A DNA stretch of 19,381 bases from CAVLCC01 sp963661535 (GCA_963661535.1 CAVLCC010000037.1:1-19381); one strand, 5' to 3'. Counted from the stretch's first letter, positions 1-8,128 are shown. Numbers and translations are program-made. The notes: generated by a model not told the origin, from the letters alone.

Positions 1-14
1 AGAAGTTTGTAATA

Positions 15-443
15 TTAGTTGATGGAAAGTTTGCGAACCTGAGGCTTTTCTTCAACATGCTTTGGCATATCTAGAGTTAGAACGCCATTTTCATATTTGG
101 CATTGATATTTTCGATGTCGATGTTGCTAACATCAAAGCTTCTGCTATATGAGCCAAATGAGCGCTCACGGCGGATATAGTTGCCATCGTCATCTTTCTC
201 ATCGTTTTCGCTTTTGCGAACAGCTTTGATTGAAAGGATATCTCCATCTATAGAAACATCAATATCCTCTTTTTTAAAGCCTGGAAGATCAGCCTTAAGC
301 TCAATGCCGTCTCCAGTGTCTTTAATGTCGGTCTTAAACGAAATTGCAGACGAACCTCCTTGATTTATAAGGCTTTTCTCTAGCTCATCAAATAACGCAA
401 ATGGATTGTAAGACCTTCTACTTAGTGGCATAATTTCATACAT
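15..443 (-). CDS. hsp20: Hsp20 / alpha-crystallin family small heat-shock protein
   Basis: This 142-residue protein is an ATP-independent holdase chaperone that would bind unfolding proteins in the cytoplasm as part of an oligomer. The alpha-crystallin domain spans about residues 35-130. It opens with the typical ELKADLPGFKKEDIDVSI stretch (48-65) and ends with the conserved NGVLTL (119-124). The short tail has an L-S-I triad (139-141), a version of the IxI motif used in oligomer assembly. Length is normal for the family. The ATG at 443 is preceded by AAGGAG (453-458) at 9-nt spacing. It is transcribed away from a MarR-type regulator gene, and its promoter is covered by two palindromes, which suggests repression by that neighbour. 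The family call is secure; the regulation is inferred. Confidence 0.95.
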   Translation of the reverse strand: MYEIMPLSRRSYNPFALFDELEKSLINQGGSSAISFKTDIKDTGDGIELKADLPGFKKEDIDVSIDGDILSIKAVRKSENDEKDDDGNYIRRERSFGSYSRSFDVSNIDIENINAKYENGVLTLDMPKHVEEKPQVRKLSIN

Positions 444-483
444 TACAAATCACTCCTTTAAATAAAATTTGTTATACTAATAA

Positions 484-496
484 CTGACTAAGTCAG
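484..496. promoter_or_regulatory. Palindromic operator 1 (CTGACTAAGTCAG)
   Basis: This is a perfect 6-1-6 dyad in the hsp20/marR gap. It covers the predicted hsp20 transcription start. Its core TGACTAAGTCA is identical to that of the second site, with centres 29 bp apart, a little under three helical turns. It does not match the CIRCE, HAIR or CtsR operators. The likely ligand is the adjacent MarR-family protein, which is an inference from position and symmetry. Confidence 0.75.
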
Positions 497-525
497 ATAA
501 TAATACAAATAGTTGACTAAGTCAA
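497..525 (-). promoter_or_regulatory. Sigma-70-type promoter of hsp20
   Basis: Reading the minus strand, TTGACT (525-520) is followed by exactly 17 bases and then TATTAT (502-497). This is a near-consensus -35/-10 pair, and transcription would start near 490. The -35 hexamer lies inside the palindrome at 513-525, and the start point lies inside the palindrome at 484-496. A protein bound to either site should block RNA polymerase. Confidence 0.75.
513..525. promoter_or_regulatory. Palindromic operator 2 (TTGACTAAGTCAA)
   Basis: This is a perfect 6-1-6 dyad with the same 11-bp core as operator 1. It contains the -35 hexamer of the hsp20 promoter on the minus strand and lies about 20 bp before the marR start codon on the plus strand. 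Binding here could repress hsp20 and also limit marR transcription, giving autoregulation. Confidence 0.75.
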
Positions 526-543
526 GTACTTTTTGGAGAAAAT

Positions 544-948
544 ATGAGTCAATTTCTTATAGATTATATAACTGCATTACATGAAGACTTTGAGTCTTAC
601 TGTTTAGTCAAACTTGATGGGTGTGGAATCACGCATGCACAAGTTGCATTTATTGTATATATTGGCAATCATCCAAATTGTTCGCCATCTGAGCTTGCTG
701 CTCAAGTTAGTGCGGACAGCGGATATACAGCGCGCTCAATCAAAAAGCTTGTGGAGTCTGGACTTGCTCTAAAAGAACAACAAGAAAACGACAGACGCGC
801 TTATTCATTAAAGCTCACAGAACTGGGTTTAAATGTATTTGATAGATGCAATGAACTTCATCAACAATGGGAACAACAAATTACTGAAACTCTTGAAAAA
901 GATGAACTTGATTCATTAATGTCTATATTGAGTAAGTTGGGATTTTAG
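544..948 (+). CDS. MarR-family winged-helix transcriptional regulator
   Basis: This 134-residue protein is a dimeric DNA-binding regulator of the MarR family. Helices at about 30-55 lead into a recognition helix near 58-72 (SGYTARSIKKLVESG). The beta wing follows, with the family's D-R-R signature (83-85, in ENDRRAY). Terminal helices (about 2-25 and 95-134) would form the dimer interface. Length is normal, if slightly short. The ATG at 544 has GGAG at 535-538, 5 nt upstream. It diverges from hsp20 across a gap with twin palindromes, so it most likely represses hsp20 and itself. MarR proteins often respond to small ligands or oxidation. C20, C27 and C46 are visible, but their role is unknown and the ligand cannot be read from the sequence. 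Confidence 0.9.
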   Translation: MSQFLIDYITALHEDFESYCLVKLDGCGITHAQVAFIVYIGNHPNCSPSELAAQVSADSGYTARSIKKLVESGLALKEQQENDRRAYSLKLTELGLNVFDRCNELHQQWEQQITETLEKDELDSLMSILSKLGF

Positions 949-959
949 TAATTGCTAAC

Positions 960-995
960 TTTTTAAAACAAGCCATAAAAGCTAGGTTTTAAAAA
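960..995. repeat. AT-rich inverted repeat downstream of marR
   Basis: TTTTTAAAAC (960-969) and GTTTTAAAAA (986-995) are a perfect 10-bp inverted repeat with a 16-nt loop, starting 12 bases after the marR stop. It could act as a weak transcript-end structure for marR. No clear U-run follows, so it is called a repeat and not a terminator. Confidence 0.4.
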
Positions 996-1054
996 ATAAT
1001 ATAAAAACATCATAATATATCTTATGTAAAGTTATGAATATATACAAAATATAA

Positions 1055-1091
1055 GGCTCACTAGTAAGTTTATTAAACCAACTAATGAGCC
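1055..1091 (-). terminator. Hairpin terminator downstream of leuS
   Basis: GGCTCACTAGT (1055-1065) and ACTAATGAGCC (1081-1091) form an 11-bp stem with one mismatch and a 15-nt loop. Read on the minus strand it is followed by the T-rich stretch TTATATTTTGTATAT. That suits termination of leuS and the operon upstream of it. It may also stop marR readthrough from the other side. Confidence 0.6.
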
Positions 1092-1095
1092 CTAT

Positions 1096-1184
1096 CTTGC
1101 AACTACATTATATAAATCAACTTGCAACTCTAAAACGTAGTTTAGAAGTCGTTATTAAAATATTCCTTGCACCTACACTATATA
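1096..1184. repeat. Imperfect 19-bp direct repeat in the marR/leuS spacer
   Basis: CTTGCAACTACATTATATA (1096-1114) recurs as CTTGCACCTACACTATATA (1166-1184), matching at 17 of 19 positions with a 70-bp offset. A shorter CTTGCAACT lies between them at 1121. Apart from this and the hairpins, I see nothing gene-like in 949-1217. No function is assigned. Confidence 0.4.
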
Positions 1185-1217
1185 TTAACTAGTTGCGCTA
1201 AACGCACACTAAACAAA

Positions 1218-3767
1218 TTACTTAGCAACTATATTAACAAGCTTGCCAGGAATATAAATTTCTTTCTTTATATCTTTGCCGTCAATTATCTCAGCAATAA
1301 GTTCTTTAGCATTATACAAAACATCATCTTGTGCAGCATCTGGAGCTATATTCATACGAGCTTTAATCTTTCCATTTACTTGCACAACAATCTCAACCTC
1401 ATCTTGTTTTGCAAGCTCTGGATTAAACTCGGGCCAAGCTGCGTCATTTACAGAACAATCGTTTCCCAATATATCATGCCAAAGTTCTTCAGCCATATGA
1501 GGCTCAATTGGAGAAATTAGTAATACAATGGTTTGAGCAACGTCTCTACAAAGATCCATATCACGCATATCAGCAGGAACTTTTAGATACCCATATGCGC
1601 AATTAACCAGCTCCATTAGTGCAGAAATTGCGGTATTAAAACCAAAGCGCTCCATGTCGCTAGAAACTTTTCCAATAACACGGTGCATCTCGCGAAGCAA
1701 GTTTTTGTTTTCTTTATCAACAGCATTATCGTCGATCTGCTCTTGTTGTTTTGCTTGAGGCAAGTCGTCTTTTTCGCCATTTAGAATATGAACGAGTCTC
1801 CAAACCCTATTCGTAAATCTCCACATGCCCTCTAAGCCATCATTTGACCACATAAGATCTTTATCGGGCGGAGCCATAAACAATATGTATGCGCGCACTG
1901 TGTCGGTGCCATAGCGCTCAATCATGTCTTCTGGAGCAATTACATTGCCAAGGGATTTAGACATTGTTCGACCTTGCTCGTCTTTAACCATGCCTTGACA
2001 TAGCAAGTTAGTAAAAGGCTCGTCAAAATCTAGCAAATCCAAATCGCGCAAAACCTTGGTAAAAAATCTGCTATACAACAGGTGCAAAATTGCATGCTCA
2101 ATGCCACCTATATATTGATCTACAGGCATATAGCGATTCACTAAATCTTTATCAAATGGCAACTTTTGATTATGAGGATCTGTATAGCGCATATAATACC
2201 AGCTAGAACATGTAAATGTATCCATGGTGTCAGTCTCGCGTTTTGCATCCCCTCCACATTTAGGACAAGTGCAATTTACAAACTCCTCATGAGCCGCTAG
2301 AGTCTCCCCTGCACTCAAATCGATATTTTCTGGAAGCATTACTGGCAAGTCTTCTTCTGGCACAGGCACAACTCCGCATTTATCGCAATGAATTGCAGGA
2401 ATTGGATTGCCCCAATAGCGCTGGCGAGAAATGAGCCAGTCTCTTAGCCTATATTGAACACTGAGCTTGCCTTTGCCACTAGCTTCTAAATCGGCAATTA
2501 TTGCATCTACGGCTTCAGAATGTTTGCCTCCAACAAGCCCAGTATATTTGCCAGATTGAACTAGTATGCCTTGCGCCTCATAAGACTTATCCCAGTCAAC
2601 ACTTGTTACCTTGCGCTCTTTTACACCGTTAAGCTCATCAAACAATGGGTCATTTTTATCTAGAATAATTGGGATAATTGGCAGGTCGTATTTGCGTGCA
2701 AATTCAAAGTCGCGCTGATCTCCGCAAGGGACTGCCATAACAGCACCAGTGCCGTAGTCAGATATAACATAGTCTGCAACCCAAACAGGAACCTTTTCAC
2801 CATTAACTGGATTTATAACATATCTGCCTATAAAAGCTCCGTGCTTCTCGTGGTCGCCTTGAGCACGCTCAACAGCACTAATCTTTTTGGCACCCTCAAC
2901 TACTTCTTTTACGCTAGCTTCATACTCGGTGCCTGCAACCATATCTAGCAGACCATCATAATCTGGAGCTAGCAAAAAGAAGCTGCAGCCAAACAAAGTA
3001 TCGGGTCTTGTGGTAAATACGGTAATGTCTTTATCTGTGGGATTGCCATCTGTGTCACAGAGTGTAAAGTCAACCTCTGCACCTTCAGATCTTCCGATCC
3101 AGTTTGCTTGCATTTGTTTTACGCGCTCAGGCCAACCAGGAAGCATACCTAGATCATCTAGAAGCTCTTGAGCATACTCGGTGATCTTAAAATACCACTG
3201 AGTTAAGTCGCGCTTTTCGACCTCACTGTTGCATCTCCAGCAGCGCCCCTCGATTACTTGCTCATTTGCCAAAACTGTTTTGCAATCAGGACACCAATTT
3301 ACAGGAGAATTTCTGCGCTCAACTAGTCCCTTTTCCCAGAACTTTTCAAAAATCCACTGCCCCCACTTATAATATTGTGGGTCACATGCAACAACAGTTC
3401 TGTTCCAATCATAAGAAAATCCCATGCGCTTAAAGCTCGACTTTTGTGTTTCTATGTTTGCATAAGTCCACTTTGCAGGGTGACTTTTGTGCTTAATAGC
3501 AGCATTTTCTGCAGGAAGTCCAAACGCATCCCACCCCATTGGATGCAAAACATCAAAGCCATTCATCTTAGAATATCTAGCAATTACATCGCCAATCGTA
3601 TAATTGCGAACATGCCCCATATGAATGTCTCCCGATGGATATGGAAACATCTCAAGAACATATTTTTTGGGCTTAGATGAATCTTGCTTTACTTCAAATG
3701 CGTTAGTTTCTTCCCAAAATTTTTGCCACTTTTCTTCTAGCTTTTTGGGGTCATATTCTTCAATCAC
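1218..3767 (-). CDS. leuS: Leucyl-tRNA synthetase
   Basis: This class I synthetase attaches leucine to tRNA-Leu in the cytoplasm. The 849 residues match the usual bacterial length. The ATP-binding HIGH motif reads HMGH (49-52) and the KMSKS loop reads TMSKS (601-605). Two Cys pairs, CPDC/CWRC (159-179), form a zinc-type knuckle, and a second set is CDKC/CPKC (461-504). The CP1 editing domain spans about 225-425, with the threonine-rich TTRPDT (252-257) and GTGAVMAVP (339-347). Within the editing loop, CGDQRD replaces the more familiar GHDQRD, keeping both aspartates (350, 353). The start is GTG at 3767, preceded by GGAG about 10 nt upstream. It lies 27 bp after the IMP dehydrogenase stop, so the two are probably co-transcribed. 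A four-codon ATG frame overlaps the start. Confidence 0.97.
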   Translation of the reverse strand: MIEEYDPKKLEEKWQKFWEETNAFEVKQDSSKPKKYVLEMFPYPSGDIHMGHVRNYTIGDVIARYSKMNGFDVLHPMGWDAFGLPAENAAIKHKSHPAKWTYANIETQKSSFKRMGFSYDWNRTVVACDPQYYKWGQWIFEKFWEKGLVERRNSPVNWCPDCKTVLANEQVIEGRCWRCNSEVEKRDLTQWYFKITEYAQELLDDLGMLPGWPERVKQMQANWIGRSEGAEVDFTLCDTDGNPTDKDITVFTTRPDTLFGCSFFLLAPDYDGLLDMVAGTEYEASVKEVVEGAKKISAVERAQGDHEKHGAFIGRYVINPVNGEKVPVWVADYVISDYGTGAVMAVPCGDQRDFEFARKYDLPIIPIILDKNDPLFDELNGVKERKVTSVDWDKSYEAQGILVQSGKYTGLVGGKHSEAVDAIIADLEASGKGKLSVQYRLRDWLISRQRYWGNPIPAIHCDKCGVVPVPEEDLPVMLPENIDLSAGETLAAHEEFVNCTCPKCGGDAKRETDTMDTFTCSSWYYMRYTDPHNQKLPFDKDLVNRYMPVDQYIGGIEHAILHLLYSRFFTKVLRDLDLLDFDEPFTNLLCQGMVKDEQGRTMSKSLGNVIAPEDMIERYGTDTVRAYILFMAPPDKDLMWSNDGLEGMWRFTNRVWRLVHILNGEKDDLPQAKQQEQIDDNAVDKENKNLLREMHRVIGKVSSDMERFGFNTAISALMELVNCAYGYLKVPADMRDMDLCRDVAQTIVLLISPIEPHMAEELWHDILGNDCSVNDAAWPEFNPELAKQDEVEIVVQVNGKIKARMNIAPDAAQDDVLYNAKELIAEIIDGKDIKKEIYIPGKLVNIVAK

Positions 3768-3794
3768 TGTGCATTTTCTCCAAACTTATTTTGA

Positions 3795-5312
3795 TTATCT
3801 ATATGAGCCACCAGAGGCAGATACAGAGTCTTTTAGCAAAACATCGTGAGAACCACCCTCAACAATAGATGTTGAACTAATGAGAGTGATCTTTGCTTTC
3901 TTCTGAAATTCTGGAATTGTGATTGCGCCGCAGCTACACATTGTGGCTTTCAATTTCGCAAGCGTTACACCCACATTTTCTTTTAGAGAACCAGCATAAG
4001 GAACATATGAGTCAACACCCTCTTCAAAAGCCATTCCAGAGCTTTGTCCAATGTCGTAGCGCTGCCAATTTCTAGCACGAGCAGAACCCTCGCCCCAATA
4101 CTCTTTCATGTAGCTTCCGTTAACATTTACACGTGCTGTTGGACTTTCGTCAAAACGAGCAAAATAACGACCCAACATCAAGAAGTCTGCGCCCATAGCC
4201 AAAGCTAGAGTCATATGGTGGTCATATACCATTCCGCCATCAGAACACACAGGCACATAAATTCCAGTTTCTTCAAAATATTTGTCACGCTCACGGCAAA
4301 CATCAATAATAGATGTGGCCTGACCTCGACCAATTCCCTTTTGCTCACGCGTAATACAAATTGAGCCGCCGCCAATGCCAACTTTAACAAAGTCAGCGCC
4401 CAGCTCTGCTAAAAATCTAAACCCTTCGGCATCTACAACGTTGCCAGCGCCCACATAAACGCTATCACCATACTTGGCTCTAATCCAGCTCATAGTGCGC
4501 TTTTGCCACTCTGTAAAGCCCTCTGATGAGTCGATACACATAACATCTACGCCAGCATTAACTAAAGCTGGAACTCTATCTTCGTAGTCGCGAGTGTTAA
4601 TGCCTGCGCCAACCATGTAACGTTTGTGCGCATCTAACAGCTCATTGGGGTTTTCTTTATGAGAATCATAATCTTTTCTAAAGACCATATATAAGAGGTT
4701 GTCGTTGTCGTCCACAATTGGAAGAGCGTTTAGTTTGTTGTCCCAAATGATGTCGTTTGCAACTTTGAGAGTTGTGTCTCTGTTAGCAACAATCAAGTTT
4801 GCCCTAGGAGTCATAAACTCGCTTACTTTGGTATCTAGAGACATACGCGAAAGTCTATAGTCTCTACTAGTAACAATTCCTACAATCTTTCCATGAGCCG
4901 ATCCGTCTTCTGTTACAGGCATTGTGGAGTGTCCCGATTTTTGTTTGAGTTCCACAACATCTTTTAGCGTCATATTTGGAGAGATATTTGAGTCGCTCTC
5001 AACAAAACCCGCCTTGTAGTCTTTAACTTTTGAGACCATAGCAGCTTCAGACTCGATGGTTTGCGAGCCATATATAAATGACAAACCACCCTCAGTTGCT
5101 AGGGCAACTGCCATTTTGTCGTCTGATACAGATTGCATAATTGCAGATACCATAGGGATAGAGAGGCTCAATGCAGCCTCTTGTCCCCTCTTAAATTTAA
5201 CCAAAGGAGTTTTTAGACTCACCTTTTCTGGAATACACTCCGAAGAAGAATATCCTGGTACCAAAAGATATTCGTTAAAAGTATGTGCTGTTTCCTCATA
5301 AAAGTAAGCCAT
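3795..5312 (-). CDS. guaB: IMP dehydrogenase, Tritrichomonas foetus-like type
   Basis: This enzyme oxidises IMP to XMP with NAD+, the committed step of guanine nucleotide synthesis. The 505 residues form a TIM barrel interrupted by a CBS-type insert (about 105-215). The active-site loop is GIGGGSICITREQKGIGRG, with nucleophile C319. D261 (MCIDSS) is in the NAD site and the mobile flap carries R418-Y419 (NWQRYD). From memory, the protein follows the T. foetus enzyme from start (FNEYLL) to end (SIVEGG), with almost identical residue numbers and no large gap. Usual bacterial GuaB instead has GIGPGSICTTR. K310 and E431, linked to low mycophenolate sensitivity in T. foetus, are both present. AAGGAGG precedes the ATG, and the AT-rich 48-bp gap to hom may hold a weak promoter. 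No guaA is seen nearby. Confidence 0.95.
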   Translation of the reverse strand: MAYFYEETAHTFNEYLLVPGYSSSECIPEKVSLKTPLVKFKRGQEAALSLSIPMVSAIMQSVSDDKMAVALATEGGLSFIYGSQTIESEAAMVSKVKDYKAGFVESDSNISPNMTLKDVVELKQKSGHSTMPVTEDGSAHGKIVGIVTSRDYRLSRMSLDTKVSEFMTPRANLIVANRDTTLKVANDIIWDNKLNALPIVDDNDNLLYMVFRKDYDSHKENPNELLDAHKRYMVGAGINTRDYEDRVPALVNAGVDVMCIDSSEGFTEWQKRTMSWIRAKYGDSVYVGAGNVVDAEGFRFLAELGADFVKVGIGGGSICITREQKGIGRGQATSIIDVCRERDKYFEETGIYVPVCSDGGMVYDHHMTLALAMGADFLMLGRYFARFDESPTARVNVNGSYMKEYWGEGSARARNWQRYDIGQSSGMAFEEGVDSYVPYAGSLKENVGVTLAKLKATMCSCGAITIPEFQKKAKITLISSTSIVEGGSHDVLLKDSVSASGGSYR

Positions 5313-5360
5313 TTTTTCCTCCTTAAAAATTAATTTTTATATAATTAAATTAAACCAAAC

Positions 5361-6641
5361 TTAGCCAACTAATCTTATTAGTTGTGGATCGCTAATAATT
5401 ACGTCTGTTTGCATAACCGATTTAATTGCACCCTGAACATTTTTTTCTAATGCATCATGTGTTATTACAACCAAATCTGTAGTTCTGCCATCTCCGCCTC
5501 GCTGAACTACAGACATGATTGAAATTTTATGTTTTGAGAAACACTGGGCAATTGTTGCAAATACTCCAGGTTCATCTAGAACAGGTATGCGAATGTAGTA
5601 TTGTGTGTGTAGATTTTCTATAGGCATCATTTGAACTGTGTCTGTGCATGTGCAGCCTCTAAATGTGGTTACACCGTCAGAGATTAGCTTTGCGGTTTCA
5701 ATCACATCGCCCATAACAGCTGATGCAGCAGGACCTGCGCCTGCACCCTCTCCAAAAAACATTGCTTCGCCAACAAAGTCTCCAACAAGATAGATTGCAT
5801 TAAACACACCATTAACAGTAGCAAGCTGGTGAGTAAGTGGAATCATTGCCGGATGAACCCTTATGTCTATCCCCTCATCAGTTCGATTAGCAATTGCTAG
5901 GAGCTTAACTGCATATCCCATCTCTTGAGCATATTCTAGATCCATAGGGTGGATTGAAGTAATGCCTTCTGTGTGAACCTCATCAATGGTTATGCGTGTG
6001 TTGTATGCAATAGAGGCTAAGATTGCGATTTTGGCAGCAGCGTCATAACCCTCAACATCAGCCGATGGATTTGCTTCTGCAAAACCTTTGCGTTGTGCCT
6101 CTCGCAAAGCGTCGCTATAGTCGAGATTATCTTCACCAATTCTTGTAAGCATGTAGTTGGTGGTTCCGTTAACTATGCCCATAACGCTTGTGATTGAGTT
6201 GGGAGTTAGCGAGTGTTTCATAGGACCTATGATTGGAATTCCCCCACCAACCGATGCTCCAAATAAAACCGAAACGCAATTTTTTTCAGCCGCGTCAAAA
6301 ACATCGTGTCCACAGCTTGCCATTAGAGCCTTATTTGCTGTAACTACGTGTTTGCCTGCATTTAGAGCAGCTAACACATAATCTTTTGCAGTTGTGGTGC
6401 CGCCTATAAGTTCAATTACAATATCGATTCTGTCATCTTCAAAAATTTGCTGTGCATCATCAACAAAAATGTCTGAAATACCTAGCTTTTCAGCAGATTC
6501 TCTTCTTCTAGATGTGCATGCCACAAGTTGCAAATCTATGCCATGATGTTTAACTAGATCATCGTGGTGACGATTGATAATCTCAACTACTCCCCCACCA
6601 ACTGTTCCTAATCCAATAAGTGCTAAATTAACAGGACGCAT
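5361..6641 (-). CDS. hom: Homoserine dehydrogenase with C-terminal ACT domain
   Basis: This enzyme reduces aspartate semialdehyde to homoserine with NAD(P)H, leading to threonine and methionine. The 426-residue form has an N-terminal nucleotide-binding glycine motif GLGTVG (10-15), TANKAL (101-106) with K104, and the catalytic segment DVEGYDAAAK with D200 and K204. An ACT domain (about 346-426) is probably the site of threonine feedback control. The frame is open up to an ATG at 6716, but that start has no ribosome binding site. The ATG at 6641 has GGAG 6 nt upstream and gives the normal family length, so it is chosen. It follows lysA with a 99-bp gap that contains a CATG-centred dyad. thrB and thrC, often next to hom in Actinomycetota, are absent here. 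Confidence 0.96.
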   Translation of the reverse strand: MRPVNLALIGLGTVGGGVVEIINRHHDDLVKHHGIDLQLVACTSRRRESAEKLGISDIFVDDAQQIFEDDRIDIVIELIGGTTTAKDYVLAALNAGKHVVTANKALMASCGHDVFDAAEKNCVSVLFGASVGGGIPIIGPMKHSLTPNSITSVMGIVNGTTNYMLTRIGEDNLDYSDALREAQRKGFAEANPSADVEGYDAAAKIAILASIAYNTRITIDEVHTEGITSIHPMDLEYAQEMGYAVKLLAIANRTDEGIDIRVHPAMIPLTHQLATVNGVFNAIYLVGDFVGEAMFFGEGAGAGPAASAVMGDVIETAKLISDGVTTFRGCTCTDTVQMMPIENLHTQYYIRIPVLDEPGVFATIAQCFSKHKISIMSVVQRGGDGRTTDLVVITHDALEKNVQGAIKSVMQTDVIISDPQLIRLVG

Positions 6642-6695
6642 CCTAAACTCCAAACTAAAATCTAAATTTTGCTGCTCGCATAAATTTGCATATTT

Positions 6696-6720
6696 TGCAT
6701 GTACACATATATGCATATAT
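6696..6720. promoter_or_regulatory. Dyad motifs upstream of hom (TGCATGTACA and an ATATATGCATATAT palindrome)
   Basis: TGCATGTACA (6696-6705) is centred about 60 bp before the hom ATG. It resembles the sites before lysA and argS (consensus TRCATGTRYA), with one mismatch in its dyad. A perfect 14-bp palindrome, ATATATGCATATAT, follows at 6707-6720. A shared regulator is possible but unproven. Confidence 0.35.
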
Positions 6721-6740
6721 AAAACTGACCAGAAAAATTC

Positions 6741-8111
6741 TTAGTCAACTTCACACATCATAAGGTCGTCATAAGTTTGTGCTCTAAGCACTGGTCTATA
6801 CTTGCCGTCTTTAACAAATGTAACTCCAGGCTTTGGAACCGAATTATAATTAGAAGCCATGCTATAACAATATGCTCCAGTTGCAAATATACAAATCGTA
6901 TCGCCCTCCTCGCATGGCTGTAGCGATGCATTCTCTATCAAAATGTCTCCCGACTCACAATGTTTTCCAACAATTGTATAAACATCAGTGCGAGGGTAAA
7001 ATCCTTTGTTTGCAATAATTGCTTCGTACTCAGCTTCGTATAATGCGGTTCTAATGTTGTCGCTCATACCTCCATCAACTGGAACATAAGTTCTAATTCC
7101 ATCTACAACTTTTGGAGCACCTGCTCTATAGCATGTAATGCCCGCATTTCCAACAATAGAGCGGCCTGGCTCAATAGCAATTAGAGGCATAGGAAAATCA
7201 ACTTTTTCGCAATACGAGCGCATTTTAGAGCATATGAGCTTTGTGTATTCTTCAATTGAAGGGGGCTCATCAGATGCGGTATAAGCAATTCCTAGACCTC
7301 CGCCTAGGTCAATCTCAGTTGCCACATAGTTGAGCTCATCTCGCATCTTGCATGCAAAGTCTATGATTACTTCAACCTCTTTTTCGTATGGTTCAAGGTT
7401 AAAGATTTGAGAACCAATGTGTGTCATAAATCCAACAAGCTCTAAGTGTTCAGACTCCAAAATTGCCTTGGTTGCCTCAACTGCTTCTCCGCTTGCAATG
7501 CTTACACCAAACTTTGAGTCTTCGGTTGCAGTTTGCAAATATGTGTGGGTATCAGCATGAATTCCTGCACGCAAACGCAACATAACACGAGGAGATGCAT
7601 CAAAAAGGTCTGCTGTAAGATCAATCTTTGAAACCTCTTCTAGATTATCAACAACAATAATGCCAACACCGGATGTGATAGCTAGAGCAATTTCGTCTTC
7701 CGATTTATTGTTGCCATGAAAAACAATTCGCTCCATCGGAAATCCAGCAGCCTCAGCAATAGCAATCTCGCCGCCACTGCAAACCAGCAGGTTGCACTCT
7801 TCTTCTTCTACAATCTTAGACATTGCTTTGCAAAAAAATGCTTTTGCGGCATAGCTAACTCTAAATTTATCTGTGTTGGCTTTCATGCCCTCGCGATACT
7901 CACGCAGCTTGGTATGTATGTGCTCCTCATCCATAATAAAAAGAGGGGAAGTTGTTGTTTTTGGAAGCTTAGAAACGTTTACGCCGCCAACCCAAAGATG
8001 TTTTTCGTGAATATCCGAGCTATCAATCTTAGAAGTTAGAGGCCAAACCCTGTTAAGTGATTCGGCTTTTAGTCCGTCGCCTTTTGTGGGTGCTGCAATC
8101 TCGTGTGACAT
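6741..8111 (-). CDS. lysA: Diaminopimelate decarboxylase
   Basis: This PLP enzyme decarboxylates meso-diaminopimelate to L-lysine, the last step of lysine synthesis. It is a 456-residue fold-III protein with an alanine-racemase-like barrel. The PLP lysine is K90, in SYAAKAF. HIGSQ (231-235), GGGLG (270-274) and EPGRS (314-318) hold the PLP phosphate and ring. CESGD (385-389) supplies the cysteine from the partner subunit, and GAYCYSMASNYN (412-423) completes the active site. A roughly 35-residue N-terminal extension precedes the conserved core. The ATG at 8111 follows AAAGGA (8119-8124). The gene sits between argS and hom, the classical actinobacterial order. Its 136-bp leader is too short for a lysine riboswitch but contains several dyads. 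Confidence 0.96.
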   Translation of the reverse strand: MSHEIAAPTKGDGLKAESLNRVWPLTSKIDSSDIHEKHLWVGGVNVSKLPKTTTSPLFIMDEEHIHTKLREYREGMKANTDKFRVSYAAKAFFCKAMSKIVEEEECNLLVCSGGEIAIAEAAGFPMERIVFHGNNKSEDEIALAITSGVGIIVVDNLEEVSKIDLTADLFDASPRVMLRLRAGIHADTHTYLQTATEDSKFGVSIASGEAVEATKAILESEHLELVGFMTHIGSQIFNLEPYEKEVEVIIDFACKMRDELNYVATEIDLGGGLGIAYTASDEPPSIEEYTKLICSKMRSYCEKVDFPMPLIAIEPGRSIVGNAGITCYRAGAPKVVDGIRTYVPVDGGMSDNIRTALYEAEYEAIIANKGFYPRTDVYTIVGKHCESGDILIENASLQPCEEGDTICIFATGAYCYSMASNYNSVPKPGVTFVKDGKYRPVLRAQTYDDLMMCEVD

Positions 8112-8128
8112 CTTAATATCCTTTCAAA

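Noticed and set aside
1085..1192. A 35-codon ATG-started frame on the plus strand between marR and leuS.
   Set aside because: It has no ribosome binding site, begins inside the leuS terminator stem, and the direct repeat it contains falls in different frames, so it is unlikely to be coding.
5366..5384. Perfect 8-bp inverted repeat with a 3-nt loop (CAACTAAT/ATTAGTTG) at the end of hom.
   Set aside because: It lies within the last hom codons, is AT-rich and is not followed by a U-run, so it is a poor terminator; likely incidental.
6642..6716. A 25-residue N-terminal extension of homoserine dehydrogenase starting at 6716.
   Set aside because: There is no ribosome binding site before 6716, the extension is unlike the family, and the ATG at 6641 has a good GGAG and normal length.
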